Shown here piece by piece: positions 25,767 to 35,672 of a stretch of 64,000 bases of DNA. The stretch comes from Calditrichota bacterium (lineage in GTDB: Bacteria > Electryoneota > RPQS01). The stretch is from assembly GCA_020637445.1 (NCBI GenBank), contig JACJVZ010000001.1, positions 1,240,001 through 1,304,000 of the forward strand. The letters run 5' to 3'. The first letter of the stretch is position 1; each line of letters opens with the position of its first letter. The position numbers and the translations under genes were made by a program. Below the pieces are notes generated by a model. That model saw only the letters and a program-made list of their open reading frames with translations. It was not told where the DNA came from and did no database searches.

Positions 25767-26117
25767 GTGTCCACCGTTTCCATTCCAGCATCCGTTTACC
25801 GACCCAAGCGGGTCCCACGTGTCTTGCGCAAGCAGGCCACGCTTCTGCGTATGCTTGGGTTTCTCGCGTTTGTTGCGGTTGTGGCGATGTTGATTGCATG
25901 GCGCAACTTCACGGCACAGCAATTGACCATTGACGTCGCCCGTCAACGGACCCAACTTCTCCAACTGAATCAAGAGATTTCACATCTGACCGGCTCGATT
26001 GAAGCTGCTGCCCCTTACAATGAAGTGGCGGACTGGGCTTTTCGGAAGCACGGCTGGAAGTCGCGCGCGGGCCGCGTGGACACGGTGCGCGTTGCCAAGT
26101 CCGGAACCAGAAACTAA
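25767..26117 (+). CDS. ftsL: Cell division protein FtsL-like
   Basis: 116 residues from the GTG at 25767, 5 bp after the rsmH stop; a longer reading of this frame would overlap rsmH entirely. A basic cytoplasmic tail (RPKRVPRVLRKQ), one membrane helix (about 33-50), then a periplasmic coiled coil (about 52-85). Position between rsmH and ftsI, size and topology identify FtsL, although its sequence is always poorly conserved. FtsL with FtsB/DivIC and FtsQ activates FtsWI septal synthesis. Confidence 0.85.
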   Translation: MSTVSIPASVYRPKRVPRVLRKQATLLRMLGFLAFVAVVAMLIAWRNFTAQQLTIDVARQRTQLLQLNQEISHLTGSIEAAAPYNEVADWAFRKHGWKSRAGRVDTVRVAKSGTRN

Positions 26118-26120
26118 GAA

Positions 26121-28136
26121 ATGACTCCTCCGCTTTCCTCCAAACTGCAACGACAACGCAAGCGTGAGATATTGCTCGCCTGCGTCTTTCTGCTCGTGAT
26201 GGCGGCATTTGCCGGCCGTTTGGTGCAGCTTCAAGTCGTCGAGCACAGCCGTTGGCGAGAGTTGGCTGAGCGGCAAATGTACAATACGGCGCACGAACCT
26301 ATGCCGCGCGGAGAGATTCGTGACCGCAACGGCATGCCCATGGCCGTGACATTGCCCTTGTCGTATGCCGTGGGATTCAGGCCTTCAGACAATATACCTC
26401 GCGACAGTATGACGACGATTCTGTCGGAGTATCTACCTCTTTCAAGTGATGTCATACGCCGCAAGCTTGATGCTCGGGGCTATACATATTTGGCTCGGCG
26501 GGTTGACTGGCAAGTCCAACAACAGATCGAAGACCTTGAACTTCCCGGAATCGAATTCGTGCGCGAAGCACGCAGAAGTTATCCGGCGACGGTTGCCGCA
26601 GGGACGGCGGTTGGGTTTACGAATGTGGATGGAATCGGCCAGAATGGAATTGAACAGGCGCTCGACTCACTGTTGAGCGGTGACAAGCGCGACGTGCTGG
26701 TTTGGAATGACGCACGGCGCGCCGTGCCCGCGGTAATGAGTCCGATGGACGACGCGTTGACGTACTCGGGCGCAAACGTCTATTTGACGATCGACTTGCA
26801 GCTTCAAGCGATCCTTGACAATTGCATGTCAACCGGACTGGCCGACAAAAAATTTGAGAAGGCGTGCGCACTCCTGCTTGATCCGCATACAGGGGAAGTC
26901 CTGGGACTCTCAACCGTGCCCCAATTCGATCCGAACTCTCCGGGCGACACCGACGGAGAGTTTCGCCGTTGCTGGCCCGTGACGGACTTGTTCGAACCGG
27001 GGTCGATCTTTAAGGTCGTCACCGTGGGCGCGGGGCTTGAAGAAGGAATCGTACAACCTTCGACCATGATCGATTGCGAAGGCGGCAATTACCGAGTGCC
27101 GGGCAAGACTCTGCACGACGCGCACTCATACGATGTTCTCTCGGTCTCCGAAGTCTTCGCGAAATCTTCGAATATCGGTTGCGCAAAAATCGCCGAGCGA
27201 ATGTCGGCTGACGTCGTCTACAAGTGGATTACGCGGTTTGGTTTTGGGACGAAAACCAACACCGGACTTTATTACGAACCGAGCGGCATTGTTCCCAAAC
27301 CCGCGCATTGGAGCGGCCCGACGAGGTCCAACTTGGCCATCGGACAAGGCGTGTCCGTAACCGCTTTGCAAATAGCCGCGGCATATGCTTCAATCGCCAA
27401 CGGTGGACTGTTAATGCAGCCGAAACTGATTCGCGCACTGGAATTCCCGACCGGCGAAAAGGTCAACTTCGATCCAGTCGCGATGGGACCAGTGCTTTCT
27501 CCCGAACATGCCACTGAATTGACGCGCATGATGGAGCTCGTGGTGAAAGATGGAACCGGAAAAGCCGCCGGAATTGAGGGCGTGCGCATCGCTGGAAAGA
27601 CGGGCACGGCGCAAAAAGTAAACTTTGCCGAAAAGACCTATTATTCGAATCGGTACGTCAGTTCGTTCGCGGGCTTCTTCCCTGCCGACAATCCGCTGTA
27701 TGTGTTAATGGTGGTTGTCGACGATCCGCGCGGCGCAGGTTACTACGGCGGACAAATATCCGCGCCGGTTTTTGCGTCGATTGCCCGTGAGATACTGGAA
27801 GAACGCCATCCTGAATTGTTGCCGGAGCCGAAAGTTGAATCCGCCGGCGATACTCTCAAATCCGAAATTGAAACGGATTCGTCCGAACACGAGAAATTTG
27901 CTTTCGACACATTGAAATACGTCGACGTGCCGCGCGTACGCATGCCTAACCTGATTGGATTGCCGTTGCGGTCCGCAGCCAAGCAAATGGAATTCGCGGG
28001 ACTCGACATCGACTTGGAAGGTTACGGAGTCGTTTTCTCGCAATATCCACCGGCCGGCGAAATGGTGCCGTTGGGTTTTTCGTGTCGAGTTGCAGCGCGT
28101 CCGATGGGATCAGCCGCGTATGCTTCAACTAACTGA
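26121..28136 (+). CDS. ftsI: Division transpeptidase FtsI (PBP3) with C-terminal PASTA domain
   Basis: 671 residues. N-terminal membrane anchor (about 17-36), PBP dimerisation/pedestal domain, transpeptidase domain with SxxK at 295-298 (GSIFK), SSN at 349-351 and KTGT at 493-496. A single PASTA domain (about 610-665, VRMPNLIGLPLRSA) closes the protein; E. coli FtsI lacks it, while Spo/PBP2x-type and many FCB enzymes have one. It crosslinks septal peptidoglycan with FtsW. Its 3' end overlaps murE by 17 bp. Confidence 0.96.
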   Translation: MTPPLSSKLQRQRKREILLACVFLLVMAAFAGRLVQLQVVEHSRWRELAERQMYNTAHEPMPRGEIRDRNGMPMAVTLPLSYAVGFRPSDNIPRDSMTTILSEYLPLSSDVIRRKLDARGYTYLARRVDWQVQQQIEDLELPGIEFVREARRSYPATVAAGTAVGFTNVDGIGQNGIEQALDSLLSGDKRDVLVWNDARRAVPAVMSPMDDALTYSGANVYLTIDLQLQAILDNCMSTGLADKKFEKACALLLDPHTGEVLGLSTVPQFDPNSPGDTDGEFRRCWPVTDLFEPGSIFKVVTVGAGLEEGIVQPSTMIDCEGGNYRVPGKTLHDAHSYDVLSVSEVFAKSSNIGCAKIAERMSADVVYKWITRFGFGTKTNTGLYYEPSGIVPKPAHWSGPTRSNLAIGQGVSVTALQIAAAYASIANGGLLMQPKLIRALEFPTGEKVNFDPVAMGPVLSPEHATELTRMMELVVKDGTGKAAGIEGVRIAGKTGTAQKVNFAEKTYYSNRYVSSFAGFFPADNPLYVLMVVVDDPRGAGYYGGQISAPVFASIAREILEERHPELLPEPKVESAGDTLKSEIETDSSEHEKFAFDTLKYVDVPRVRMPNLIGLPLRSAAKQMEFAGLDIDLEGYGVVFSQYPPAGEMVPLGFSCRVAARPMGSAAYASTN

Positions 28137-29586
28137 ACTGGCACGCGCAGTCGAAGGAGAAATTCTCGGAACTGCGAAAAATGTTGGCGTGCGCGGAGTG
28201 GCCTACGATTCGCGTAGAGTATCACCCGGCGACGTGTTCGTTGCGATTTCCGGATTGAAGGACGACGGATCGAGGTATGTGCGCGACGCGATTGCCAAAG
28301 GCGCCGTAGCAGTTATTCAAGATCGTACTTTGAAAACTTCATACGAAGTACCCGTGGTCGGAGTTGCGACTCCCCGTGCGGCGCTCGCGAAGGCTGCATG
28401 GAGTCTTGCGGACACTCCGAACAAGAAGTTGAAACTCGTCGGCATCACGGGCACAAACGGCAAGACAACGGTTGCTGCAGCGCTGGCGAATCTATTGACG
28501 TTGTGTGACAAGCCTTGTGGAGTCTGCGGCACATTGGGCATGTTCTTTGGAGAGCACAAACTCGAAAGCGACCGCACGACGGCGGAGGCTCCTGAACTTG
28601 CCAGGGCTTTTGCGGATATGCTTGAGCGCGGAGCGACTCATGTGGCCATGGAGGCTACGTCGATTGGCTTGGTGATGCACCGTTTGGATGAACTTCAATT
28701 TGAGGTCGGCATCCTGACCAACATGTCACGCGATCATCTCGATTTTCACGGCACATGGGAGAACTACCGTCAAGCGAAGTCGATGCTTTTCGATTCGAGC
28801 AGGCTCGCCGGAACGGCTGTCATCAACGCAGATGATCCGGAAGCGGACTACTTTCTTCGCCACACAACTCGCCCTTCTTTGTCATATGGATTGAATGATG
28901 CCTGCGAGTTCTGCGCCAGTGAAATTCAGCTTCGCGCCGATGGGACGAGCTTTCTCTTACGCACACCAGAAAGCAGCTTTGAAATAAGTTCTCGGTTGAT
29001 TGGCAAATTCAACGTGTACAATACGCTCGCGGTCGTCGCAGGAGCATATGCGCTGGGAGTCCCGCTTGCGAAAATAGTCGAAGTTCTTCCCGGACTGACT
29101 CCTGTTCGAGGTCGCGCTGAAGTGGTTCCTTCATCAGCTTCTTTTGCCGTATTGGTCGACTACGCGCATACACCGGACGCGTTGGAAAAGATTCTCTCGA
29201 CCATGCGCGATCTAACAAAAGGCAAATTACATTGCGTAATCGGCGCAGGCGGGGATCGGGACAAAGGCAAACGTCCACTTATGGCGCAGGCCGCAGAGAA
29301 GTACAGCAACGTTGTTTACTTGACTTCGGACAATCCACGCAGCGAAGACCCGCAAGCTATTCTGGACGATATGTTAGCGGGGGTGGCGTCGTCAAACAAG
29401 ATTCGCTCCAATCCTGATCGTCGCGCGGCGATTTGTGCAGCCCTTCAGTCGGCGAAAGCAGGCGACGTCGTGGTGGTCGCGGGTAAGGGGCACGAGACTT
29501 ATCAGGAAATTCGGGGCATCAAGCATACCTTCGACGACGCGGACGTGATTCGCGAGTGGCTTCGCCAGAGCGGCTTTTTGACATGA
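28120..29586 (+). CDS. murE: UDP-MurNAc-tripeptide ligase MurE (meso-DAP adding)
   Basis: 488 residues from the ATG at 28120 (MLQLTELARAVEG), inside the last codons of ftsI. ATP-binding GTNGKTT at 111-117 and the DNPR motif at 404-407, which in characterised MurE enzymes recognises meso-diaminopimelate, whereas Lys-adding enzymes differ. The cell wall is therefore probably of the A1-gamma DAP type, as expected for a diderm. Confidence 0.97.
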   Translation: MLQLTELARAVEGEILGTAKNVGVRGVAYDSRRVSPGDVFVAISGLKDDGSRYVRDAIAKGAVAVIQDRTLKTSYEVPVVGVATPRAALAKAAWSLADTPNKKLKLVGITGTNGKTTVAAALANLLTLCDKPCGVCGTLGMFFGEHKLESDRTTAEAPELARAFADMLERGATHVAMEATSIGLVMHRLDELQFEVGILTNMSRDHLDFHGTWENYRQAKSMLFDSSRLAGTAVINADDPEADYFLRHTTRPSLSYGLNDACEFCASEIQLRADGTSFLLRTPESSFEISSRLIGKFNVYNTLAVVAGAYALGVPLAKIVEVLPGLTPVRGRAEVVPSSASFAVLVDYAHTPDALEKILSTMRDLTKGKLHCVIGAGGDRDKGKRPLMAQAAEKYSNVVYLTSDNPRSEDPQAILDDMLAGVASSNKIRSNPDRRAAICAALQSAKAGDVVVVAGKGHETYQEIRGIKHTFDDADVIREWLRQSGFLT

Positions 29587-30953
29587 TGCTTCCGACGTTA
29601 GGTTGGCTCAAGGCTGAAACGAGCAGTGAATCGGAACTTCCCGAGAATGCTCCGCTTCATGTCTCAATAGACAGTCGAAAAATTCAGCCCGGGGAAACAT
29701 TTTGGGCATTGAGCGGTACGCGGGACGGGCACGAATTTGTGGAACAAGCAATTCGCGCCGGAGCCGCCGCTGCGGTAGTCAAGCGTTCTTTTTCAGCCGG
29801 TGATCCCGACATCGACAGCAAGTTAATCGCGGTCGATGATCCAATGTGCGCGTTAACGGAACTCGCCCGGCGTTGGAGACAAGCACTGAAGTGTCGCGCA
29901 CTCGGTCTAACAGGATCGGTAGGCAAAACGACGACCAAGGATTTCACTCTTGCCGCGTTTGCAAATGAACAGGGAGTATTCGCGACACACGGAAACTTCA
30001 ACAACGAGATCGGCGTTCCCTTAACCATTCTTCGAACTCCCCGCGATGCCGCGTTGCTGATATGCGAAATGGGAGCCGCGCGAATTGGAGATATTGCTCA
30101 TTTGTGTTCAGTAGCTTTGCCGGACAGCGGATTAGTCACGGCGATTGCCGATGCGCATACGGAAAGTTTTGGATCAATTGAAAACGTAATGCGCGGCAAA
30201 GGCGAGTTGTATGATTTTGTCGCCAGGCGCGGTACCGCGTTTGTTCCAACTGAAGACATGCGTTGCGTTCAAGCGAGTACTGCTTGCACGAAGAAGATAG
30301 GGTACGGGTTTCACTCACAACCTAATGACTGGGAGAGCGGCTATGTACAAGGCAAGGAATTGCTGTTTGACGATGAAGCCTGCGCGAACTTCGTTGCACT
30401 GGGTGAACGAATCAAGCTGTGCGTGCCCGGCAGGCCCGCAGCGAAAGCCGCACTTGCCGCAATGACAATCGCATTACATCACGGCATCGCGCCGCACGTA
30501 GCAGCTCAGAACATTTCCGCTGCGAGACCGGCAAGCGGACGCGCAAGTGTCAAGAAAGCCGGCGACGTCACGATCATCGACGATTCTTATAACGCCAATC
30601 CGGCCAGCATGCGTGCCGCGCTTGAGACTCTCTCGCTCCGACGTGCTGGACGAAAGGTCGTAATTCTCGGCGACATGCTCGAATTAGGTGAAATCAGCGA
30701 TATCGCACATCGCGAAGTCGTCGAAGAACTTGATCACGCCGGAGTATCGCTGGCCGTGTTAATTGGCCCACGCATGTCTCATGTCGCCGCAGCCAGCATC
30801 GTAATGACACAATTAAGAATTTATCCCACGGTCGAGCAAGCGCTACCGACTCTTTCTCAGCTTGTGAAACCGGGCGACCTTGTGCTGGTGAAGGCGTCGC
30901 GCGGAATGGCGCTTGACCGCGCTGTAAAACGGATCGAAGAACAATTTAGCTGA
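29583..30953 (+). CDS. murF: UDP-MurNAc-tripeptide:D-Ala-D-Ala ligase MurF
   Basis: 456 residues from the ATG at 29583, which overlaps the murE stop (ATGA); the next codon is also ATG. P-loop GSVGKTTTKD (about 108-117), Mur ligase central domain with the HGNFNNEIGVP segment specific for MurF, and C-terminal DDSYNANPASM. It adds D-Ala-D-Ala to complete the pentapeptide. The D-Ala-D-Ala ligase gene (ddl) is not in this cluster. Confidence 0.97.
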   Translation: MMLPTLGWLKAETSSESELPENAPLHVSIDSRKIQPGETFWALSGTRDGHEFVEQAIRAGAAAAVVKRSFSAGDPDIDSKLIAVDDPMCALTELARRWRQALKCRALGLTGSVGKTTTKDFTLAAFANEQGVFATHGNFNNEIGVPLTILRTPRDAALLICEMGAARIGDIAHLCSVALPDSGLVTAIADAHTESFGSIENVMRGKGELYDFVARRGTAFVPTEDMRCVQASTACTKKIGYGFHSQPNDWESGYVQGKELLFDDEACANFVALGERIKLCVPGRPAAKAALAAMTIALHHGIAPHVAAQNISAARPASGRASVKKAGDVTIIDDSYNANPASMRAALETLSLRRAGRKVVILGDMLELGEISDIAHREVVEELDHAGVSLAVLIGPRMSHVAAASIVMTQLRIYPTVEQALPTLSQLVKPGDLVLVKASRGMALDRAVKRIEEQFS

Positions 30954-32071
30954 TGCTTTATCATTTACTGGTACCGCTGCGCGATCACATCATCGGGGCG
31001 AATCTCTTTCGTTACCTGACGTTTCGCTCCGCTCTCGCGGCCGTACTTGGTTTAGTGATATCTTTTTGGATTGGTCCCTGGTTGATCCGCCAGCTTAAGT
31101 CACATCAGCTTGGCGAAGAAATTCGCGCAGATGGTCCGGCAACGCACTTCAGCAAAGCAGGAACGCCTACGATGGGCGGCCTGATGATTCTTGCTGCCGT
31201 CGCGATTCCTACTCTACTGCTTGCGAACCTGAAGAACTTCTACGTGCTGCTCACTTTGCTCGCGTTCTTATGGATGGGAGCCATCGGGTTCTTTGACGAC
31301 TATCTCAAGACCGTCAAGAAGAAAAAAGCAGGCCTTGTTGCGCGGCAGAAACTCGTTGCGCAAGTCGGGCTTGGTTTAGTGGTCGGAGTTTTTCTCCTCC
31401 TCTACTCGCACCTTTTCGGTCAGAATTTTCATCACAGCGTCACTCAGACGACCGTTCCGTTCGTGAAGCACGTCATGTTTGATTTTGGGTGGTTTTATCC
31501 GATCGTGGTAATGGTGGTGATCACGGGCACATCAAACGGCACAAATTTGACGGATGGTCTTGACGGCCTCGCGATCGGCGTAACGTCCATTGCTGCCGCT
31601 GCGTTCGCTGTAATCAGTTACGTAACGGGCAATGTCAATTTCTCCAGCTACCTTAATATTATTTATCTCGACGGTGCTGGCGAGCTGACGATCTTTTGTT
31701 CCGCGCTGCTTGGAGCGGGCCTCGGTTTTCTTTGGTACAATTCGTATCCGGCACAAGTTTTCATGGGTGACACCGGCGCGCTCGCACTCGGAGCGGCACT
31801 CGGTACGATGGCGGTCCTCCTCAAGAAGGAGTTTTTTCTCGTTGTGATCGGCGGCATATTTGTCGCGGAAGCGATCAGCGTGATGCTTCAACGCGGGTAC
31901 TTCAAATACACGAAGAAGAAGTTTGGAGAAGGCCGGCGGATCTTTCGAATGGCGCCGCTGCATCATCATTTTGAACAATTGGGAATGCACGAAACCAAAG
32001 TAGTCGTGCGCTTCTGGATCGTGCAAGTGCTGCTTGTATTGATCAGCCTGACAATGTTCAAGGTCCGTTAA
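30953..32071 (+). CDS. mraY: Phospho-MurNAc-pentapeptide transferase MraY
   Basis: 372 residues with about ten membrane helices. Conserved cytoplasmic loops are intact: HFSKAGTPTMGG, the Asp-rich FFDDYLK with following basic patch, NGTNLTDGLDGLA, and the HHHFE region. It transfers phospho-MurNAc-pentapeptide to undecaprenyl phosphate, making lipid I. It shares one base with murF upstream and murD downstream. Confidence 0.97.
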   Translation: MLYHLLVPLRDHIIGANLFRYLTFRSALAAVLGLVISFWIGPWLIRQLKSHQLGEEIRADGPATHFSKAGTPTMGGLMILAAVAIPTLLLANLKNFYVLLTLLAFLWMGAIGFFDDYLKTVKKKKAGLVARQKLVAQVGLGLVVGVFLLLYSHLFGQNFHHSVTQTTVPFVKHVMFDFGWFYPIVVMVVITGTSNGTNLTDGLDGLAIGVTSIAAAAFAVISYVTGNVNFSSYLNIIYLDGAGELTIFCSALLGAGLGFLWYNSYPAQVFMGDTGALALGAALGTMAVLLKKEFFLVVIGGIFVAEAISVMLQRGYFKYTKKKFGEGRRIFRMAPLHHHFEQLGMHETKVVVRFWIVQVLLVLISLTMFKVR

Positions 32072-33411
32072 TGATCACGACATTTTCCGGTATTCGTTTT
32101 GGAATACTTGGGCTTGGTAGAAGTGGAATTGGTGCTGCGGGACTTATAAAACGGCTCGGCGGGACTGCACTAATTTCAGACAAGAAAGATGCGGCTCATT
32201 TCACCGAGTTGCTTCCGAAACTTGCGGCGCAAGGTATCGACGTCGAAACCGGTGGACATGACCGGTTGTTCTCCGAGTTCTTTGACTTTCTAATCGTCTC
32301 GCCCGGAGCAGTTCTCAATGACGATCGGATAAAGCTGCTTCGAGCGAACGGGACGCGGATATGGTCGGAACTTGAGTTGGCGTCACGCTGTTTCGACGGC
32401 AAGTGGATCGCGGTCACGGGAAGCAACGGAAAAACGACAACGGTTACTTTGATCGACAGCATACTCCGCGAGGCGGGTCTCAAGTCCGAAGCCGTGGGCA
32501 ACATCGGCACGGCATGGAGCGAACGCTTGCCGTCCAGCGATACGGACGTGTTCGTCGTCGAAGTTTCGAGTTTCCAGATGGAACATACATTTACCGCGAA
32601 ACCGACCGTCTGCGTTTTGCTCAATGTACTTGAAAACCATTTGGACCGCCACGGTGACATCGAAACCTACGGCGCGTTGAAGCTAAAACTTGCGGCAAAG
32701 CAATCGAGTGAAGAGTTCTTAGTCTTGAATCGCGACGACCGTTTTCTCATGTCTCACGGCAGTGAAATCGCTGCAACGAAGAAGTACTTTGGCAGACAAC
32801 CAGCCGAATGGAATGTCAAAGGCGATTCCCTTTTCTTAAGAAACAGCGAATCCGAAGAACTTGTGCTTTCGACGAGTGAATGGCCTTTGGTCGGACGGCA
32901 TAACCTTTTAAATGCCGGTGCGGCGGGAGCTGCCGCACATTGTCTCAGTGTCTCAGTTGCAACAATCCGCGCAGGGTTACGAAAAGCAAAGGCAGTTGAA
33001 CACCGAATCGAAGTTGTCGCAACGATTAACGGTATTCGATACGTCAACGACTCAAAGAGCACCAATCTTACGGCAACTTTGACGGCTCTGGATGCAATTG
33101 ACGGCAGTGTTGTACTTTTGTTTGGCGGACGCCCAAAGCGCGAGAGTTTTTCTCCATTGGCAGCGCAGCTTGGCACGAAGATCCGCCGATTGATTGTTTT
33201 CGGCGAGGCTCGGGAAAAGATCAAAAGCGACCTCGGATCATCGAAAAATATTGAGTATTGTGATGACATGACAAGTGCGTTGGAAGCTGCGAACCGCGTC
33301 GCAAATTACGAAGACACGGTCTTGCTTTCTCCCGGCTGCGCATCATTTGATCAATTTGAAAATTTTGAAGAACGCGGCAAGCAATTCAAGAAGTTGGTTA
33401 TAGAAAGATGA
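32071..33411 (+). CDS. murD: UDP-MurNAc-L-Ala:D-Glu ligase MurD
   Basis: 446 residues. N-terminal Rossmann-like GLGRSGIGAAGLI, P-loop GSNGKTTT (about 116-123), NVLENHLDRHG and the C-terminal SKSTNLTAT with GGRPKRESF. It adds D-Glu to UDP-MurNAc-L-Ala in the cytoplasm. It is translationally coupled to mraY (1-bp overlap) and ftsW (4-bp overlap). Confidence 0.97.
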   Translation: MITTFSGIRFGILGLGRSGIGAAGLIKRLGGTALISDKKDAAHFTELLPKLAAQGIDVETGGHDRLFSEFFDFLIVSPGAVLNDDRIKLLRANGTRIWSELELASRCFDGKWIAVTGSNGKTTTVTLIDSILREAGLKSEAVGNIGTAWSERLPSSDTDVFVVEVSSFQMEHTFTAKPTVCVLLNVLENHLDRHGDIETYGALKLKLAAKQSSEEFLVLNRDDRFLMSHGSEIAATKKYFGRQPAEWNVKGDSLFLRNSESEELVLSTSEWPLVGRHNLLNAGAAGAAAHCLSVSVATIRAGLRKAKAVEHRIEVVATINGIRYVNDSKSTNLTATLTALDAIDGSVVLLFGGRPKRESFSPLAAQLGTKIRRLIVFGEAREKIKSDLGSSKNIEYCDDMTSALEAANRVANYEDTVLLSPGCASFDQFENFEERGKQFKKLVIER

Positions 33412-34586
33412 ATCGACAACAAACTTCGGCATACTCTCCTTTCGGACAGGGCAAGTCTCCACTCGACATTCCGTTGATCGGAGCCGTGATGATGTTGTGC
33501 ATTGCCGGAGTTGTTTTCGTGTTCACTTCATCGGCTGCTCATTCGTGGCAAACGACCAACGGCGATTCGATTACTTTTCTTACGAACCACTTGCAGCGTT
33601 TGGCCGCGGGCATAGTTGTGCTCGTGTTTTTCTATCACTTTCGCTATCAACTGATCGAAAAACTCGCACGTCCCGTGCTTCTTGCGGCATTTGTCGGATT
33701 GATTGCGGTTTTGATACTTCCAAAATTGCCGGGCACAACCGCGAAGAGGTGGATTGTGCTTTTTGGTTTGAGTATTCAGCCCGCTGAACTTGCAAAGTAC
33801 GCTCTGATCGCCTATTTGTCGAAAAGGCTCTCAGAGATTGACGACTCCTCCTTCCCCGCCGACCGGAAACGAAAACTGTATGCGTTACTCGGGCTTGTAA
33901 TCCTAACTCTCGGATTGATCATCATTGAACCGAACTTGTCGATGGTAATTTTGATCAGCGGCGTGACGATGACATTACTTCTTCTGCACGGACTTGAGTG
34001 GAAGAAGATCCTGTTATTGCTCCCGATCGGAGGACTCGGCGTCGGCGGAATTCTCATGATCAAACCATACATGGTCGAACGAATTGACGCGTTCGTCAAA
34101 GGGATTTCCGATCCGCTCCATGCGAGCTACCACATCCGCCAATCGCTCATCGCCATTGGCCAAGGAGGAGTTACAGGGCTCGGACTCGGACAATCCACTC
34201 AAAAACACTATTATCTTCCTGAACCATACAATGATTCGATATTTAGCATCATCGGCGAAGAGACGGGCCTGATCGGCGCATTGTTGTTATTGAGCGCGTT
34301 TCTTGTCGTCATCGTGCGCGGCTGGAAGATCGCCATGAATGCGCAGGACAGGTTCTCATATTATCTCGCCGCGGGAATTACATCGTCGCTTGCATGCTCA
34401 ATGATCGTAAACATTGGAGTAAATTTGGCACTTCTTCCCGCAACAGGTCAGCCGTTGCCGTTTGTGAGTTATGGCGGCACGTCGCTGGTGATGTCAATGG
34501 CGGCGGTTGGAGTGTTGATGAATATTGCGAAGCAACAAAACACGTCGACCGCATGGAAAGGCGCGGCGCGACCGCTGTCGCTCTGA
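33408..34586 (+). CDS. ftsW: Septal peptidoglycan glycosyltransferase FtsW
   Basis: 392 residues, SEDS family, about ten membrane helices. Conserved features: AKRWIVLFGLSIQPAELAK, the IIGEETGLIG signature containing the functionally important acidic region, and PFVSYGGTSL near the C-terminus. It polymerises lipid II at the septum with FtsI as partner, both being in this operon. The ATG overlaps the murD stop. Confidence 0.97.
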   Translation: MNRQQTSAYSPFGQGKSPLDIPLIGAVMMLCIAGVVFVFTSSAAHSWQTTNGDSITFLTNHLQRLAAGIVVLVFFYHFRYQLIEKLARPVLLAAFVGLIAVLILPKLPGTTAKRWIVLFGLSIQPAELAKYALIAYLSKRLSEIDDSSFPADRKRKLYALLGLVILTLGLIIIEPNLSMVILISGVTMTLLLLHGLEWKKILLLLPIGGLGVGGILMIKPYMVERIDAFVKGISDPLHASYHIRQSLIAIGQGGVTGLGLGQSTQKHYYLPEPYNDSIFSIIGEETGLIGALLLLSAFLVVIVRGWKIAMNAQDRFSYYLAAGITSSLACSMIVNIGVNLALLPATGQPLPFVSYGGTSLVMSMAAVGVLMNIAKQQNTSTAWKGAARPLSL

Positions 34587-34589
34587 GTC

Positions 34590-35663
34590 ATGCGAGTCGT
34601 GCTTACCGGCGGCGGAACCGGCGGTCACGTATATCCGGCGTTGGCGATTGCGGAAGCAATTCGAGAAATCGATCACGACGTCGACGTCCATTTTCTTGGG
34701 ACTCCGACAGGATTCGAAAGCAAGGCAGTACCTCGCGCGGGCGAAACACTTCATCAAATATCCTCCGGTGGAATCGTCGGCAAAGGGATGGCGGCAAAAC
34801 TCCGTGGGGCTGCCAAGGCGGGACTTGGTGTCGTTCAATCATTGTCCATACTACGAAGTCTAAAGCCCGACGTCATTGTAGGAACAGGTGGTTTTGTGAT
34901 GGCACCTGTGCTTGTTGCAGCAAGAATTTTGCGCATTCCGTTTTACATTCAAGAGCAAAACTCCTTTCCGGGTCTAACGACCCGCAAGTTTGCCAAAAAC
35001 GCTCGCACGGTCTTTACTGCATATAGCGAGGCAGGGCAATTTCTCCCCGGTGCAAATGTCGAATTGACCGGGAACCCTTTGCGCAAGTCAATCGTTGATT
35101 GCGCGGAAGAGTCTGTCAGCGCCGATTCGTCCGAAGCGCAACTTCTCATAACCGGCGGTTCTCTTGGTGCGCAATCGATTAACAACGCCGTTTCCGGTGC
35201 TCTAATGGAGCTTTGCGAATTGGCACAAGTGACTTGGCAGTTTGGCCGCAGCGGAATTCCAAGTTCAACTCCAAATGAATTGGTAAATGAGTTAACAAAT
35301 TCCGGGAAGTTGATATCTGCGTCCTTTTTCGAGGATATGCCGCAGCGTTACGCGAAGGCAAATCTGATCGTCTGCCGCTCCGGAGCGATGACACTTTCCG
35401 AAGTCGCACTGTTTGGATTGCCGGCGGTGCTTGTTCCTTATCCGCATGCGGCACATAACCATCAGGCAACCAATGCAGCGGCATACGTCCGCAGCGGTGC
35501 TGCAACGGCCATCGAAGATCGCGTCTTGACTCCAACGACTTTGCTAGAAGCCTGTGCAACGATTGTCGGAAGCAAAGCAAAACAAACCGAGATGCGTTCT
35601 GCAATGAGAACGCATTCAAAGCCCGACGCAGCTTTTAGAATCGTCCGGGCAATACTAAAATAG
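34590..35663 (+). CDS. murG: Lipid I GlcNAc transferase MurG
   Basis: 357 residues. Glycine-rich GGGTGGHVYPALA (7-19) for lipid I/UDP binding, the FYIQEQNSFPG loop, GGSLGAQSIN, and CRSGAMTLSEV near the acceptor/donor cleft. A GT28 glycosyltransferase at the inner leaflet, converting lipid I to lipid II. It starts 3 bp after ftsW. Confidence 0.97.
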   Translation: MRVVLTGGGTGGHVYPALAIAEAIREIDHDVDVHFLGTPTGFESKAVPRAGETLHQISSGGIVGKGMAAKLRGAAKAGLGVVQSLSILRSLKPDVIVGTGGFVMAPVLVAARILRIPFYIQEQNSFPGLTTRKFAKNARTVFTAYSEAGQFLPGANVELTGNPLRKSIVDCAEESVSADSSEAQLLITGGSLGAQSINNAVSGALMELCELAQVTWQFGRSGIPSSTPNELVNELTNSGKLISASFFEDMPQRYAKANLIVCRSGAMTLSEVALFGLPAVLVPYPHAAHNHQATNAAAYVRSGAATAIEDRVLTPTTLLEACATIVGSKAKQTEMRSAMRTHSKPDAAFRIVRAILK

Positions 35664-35672
35664 CTCAACTCA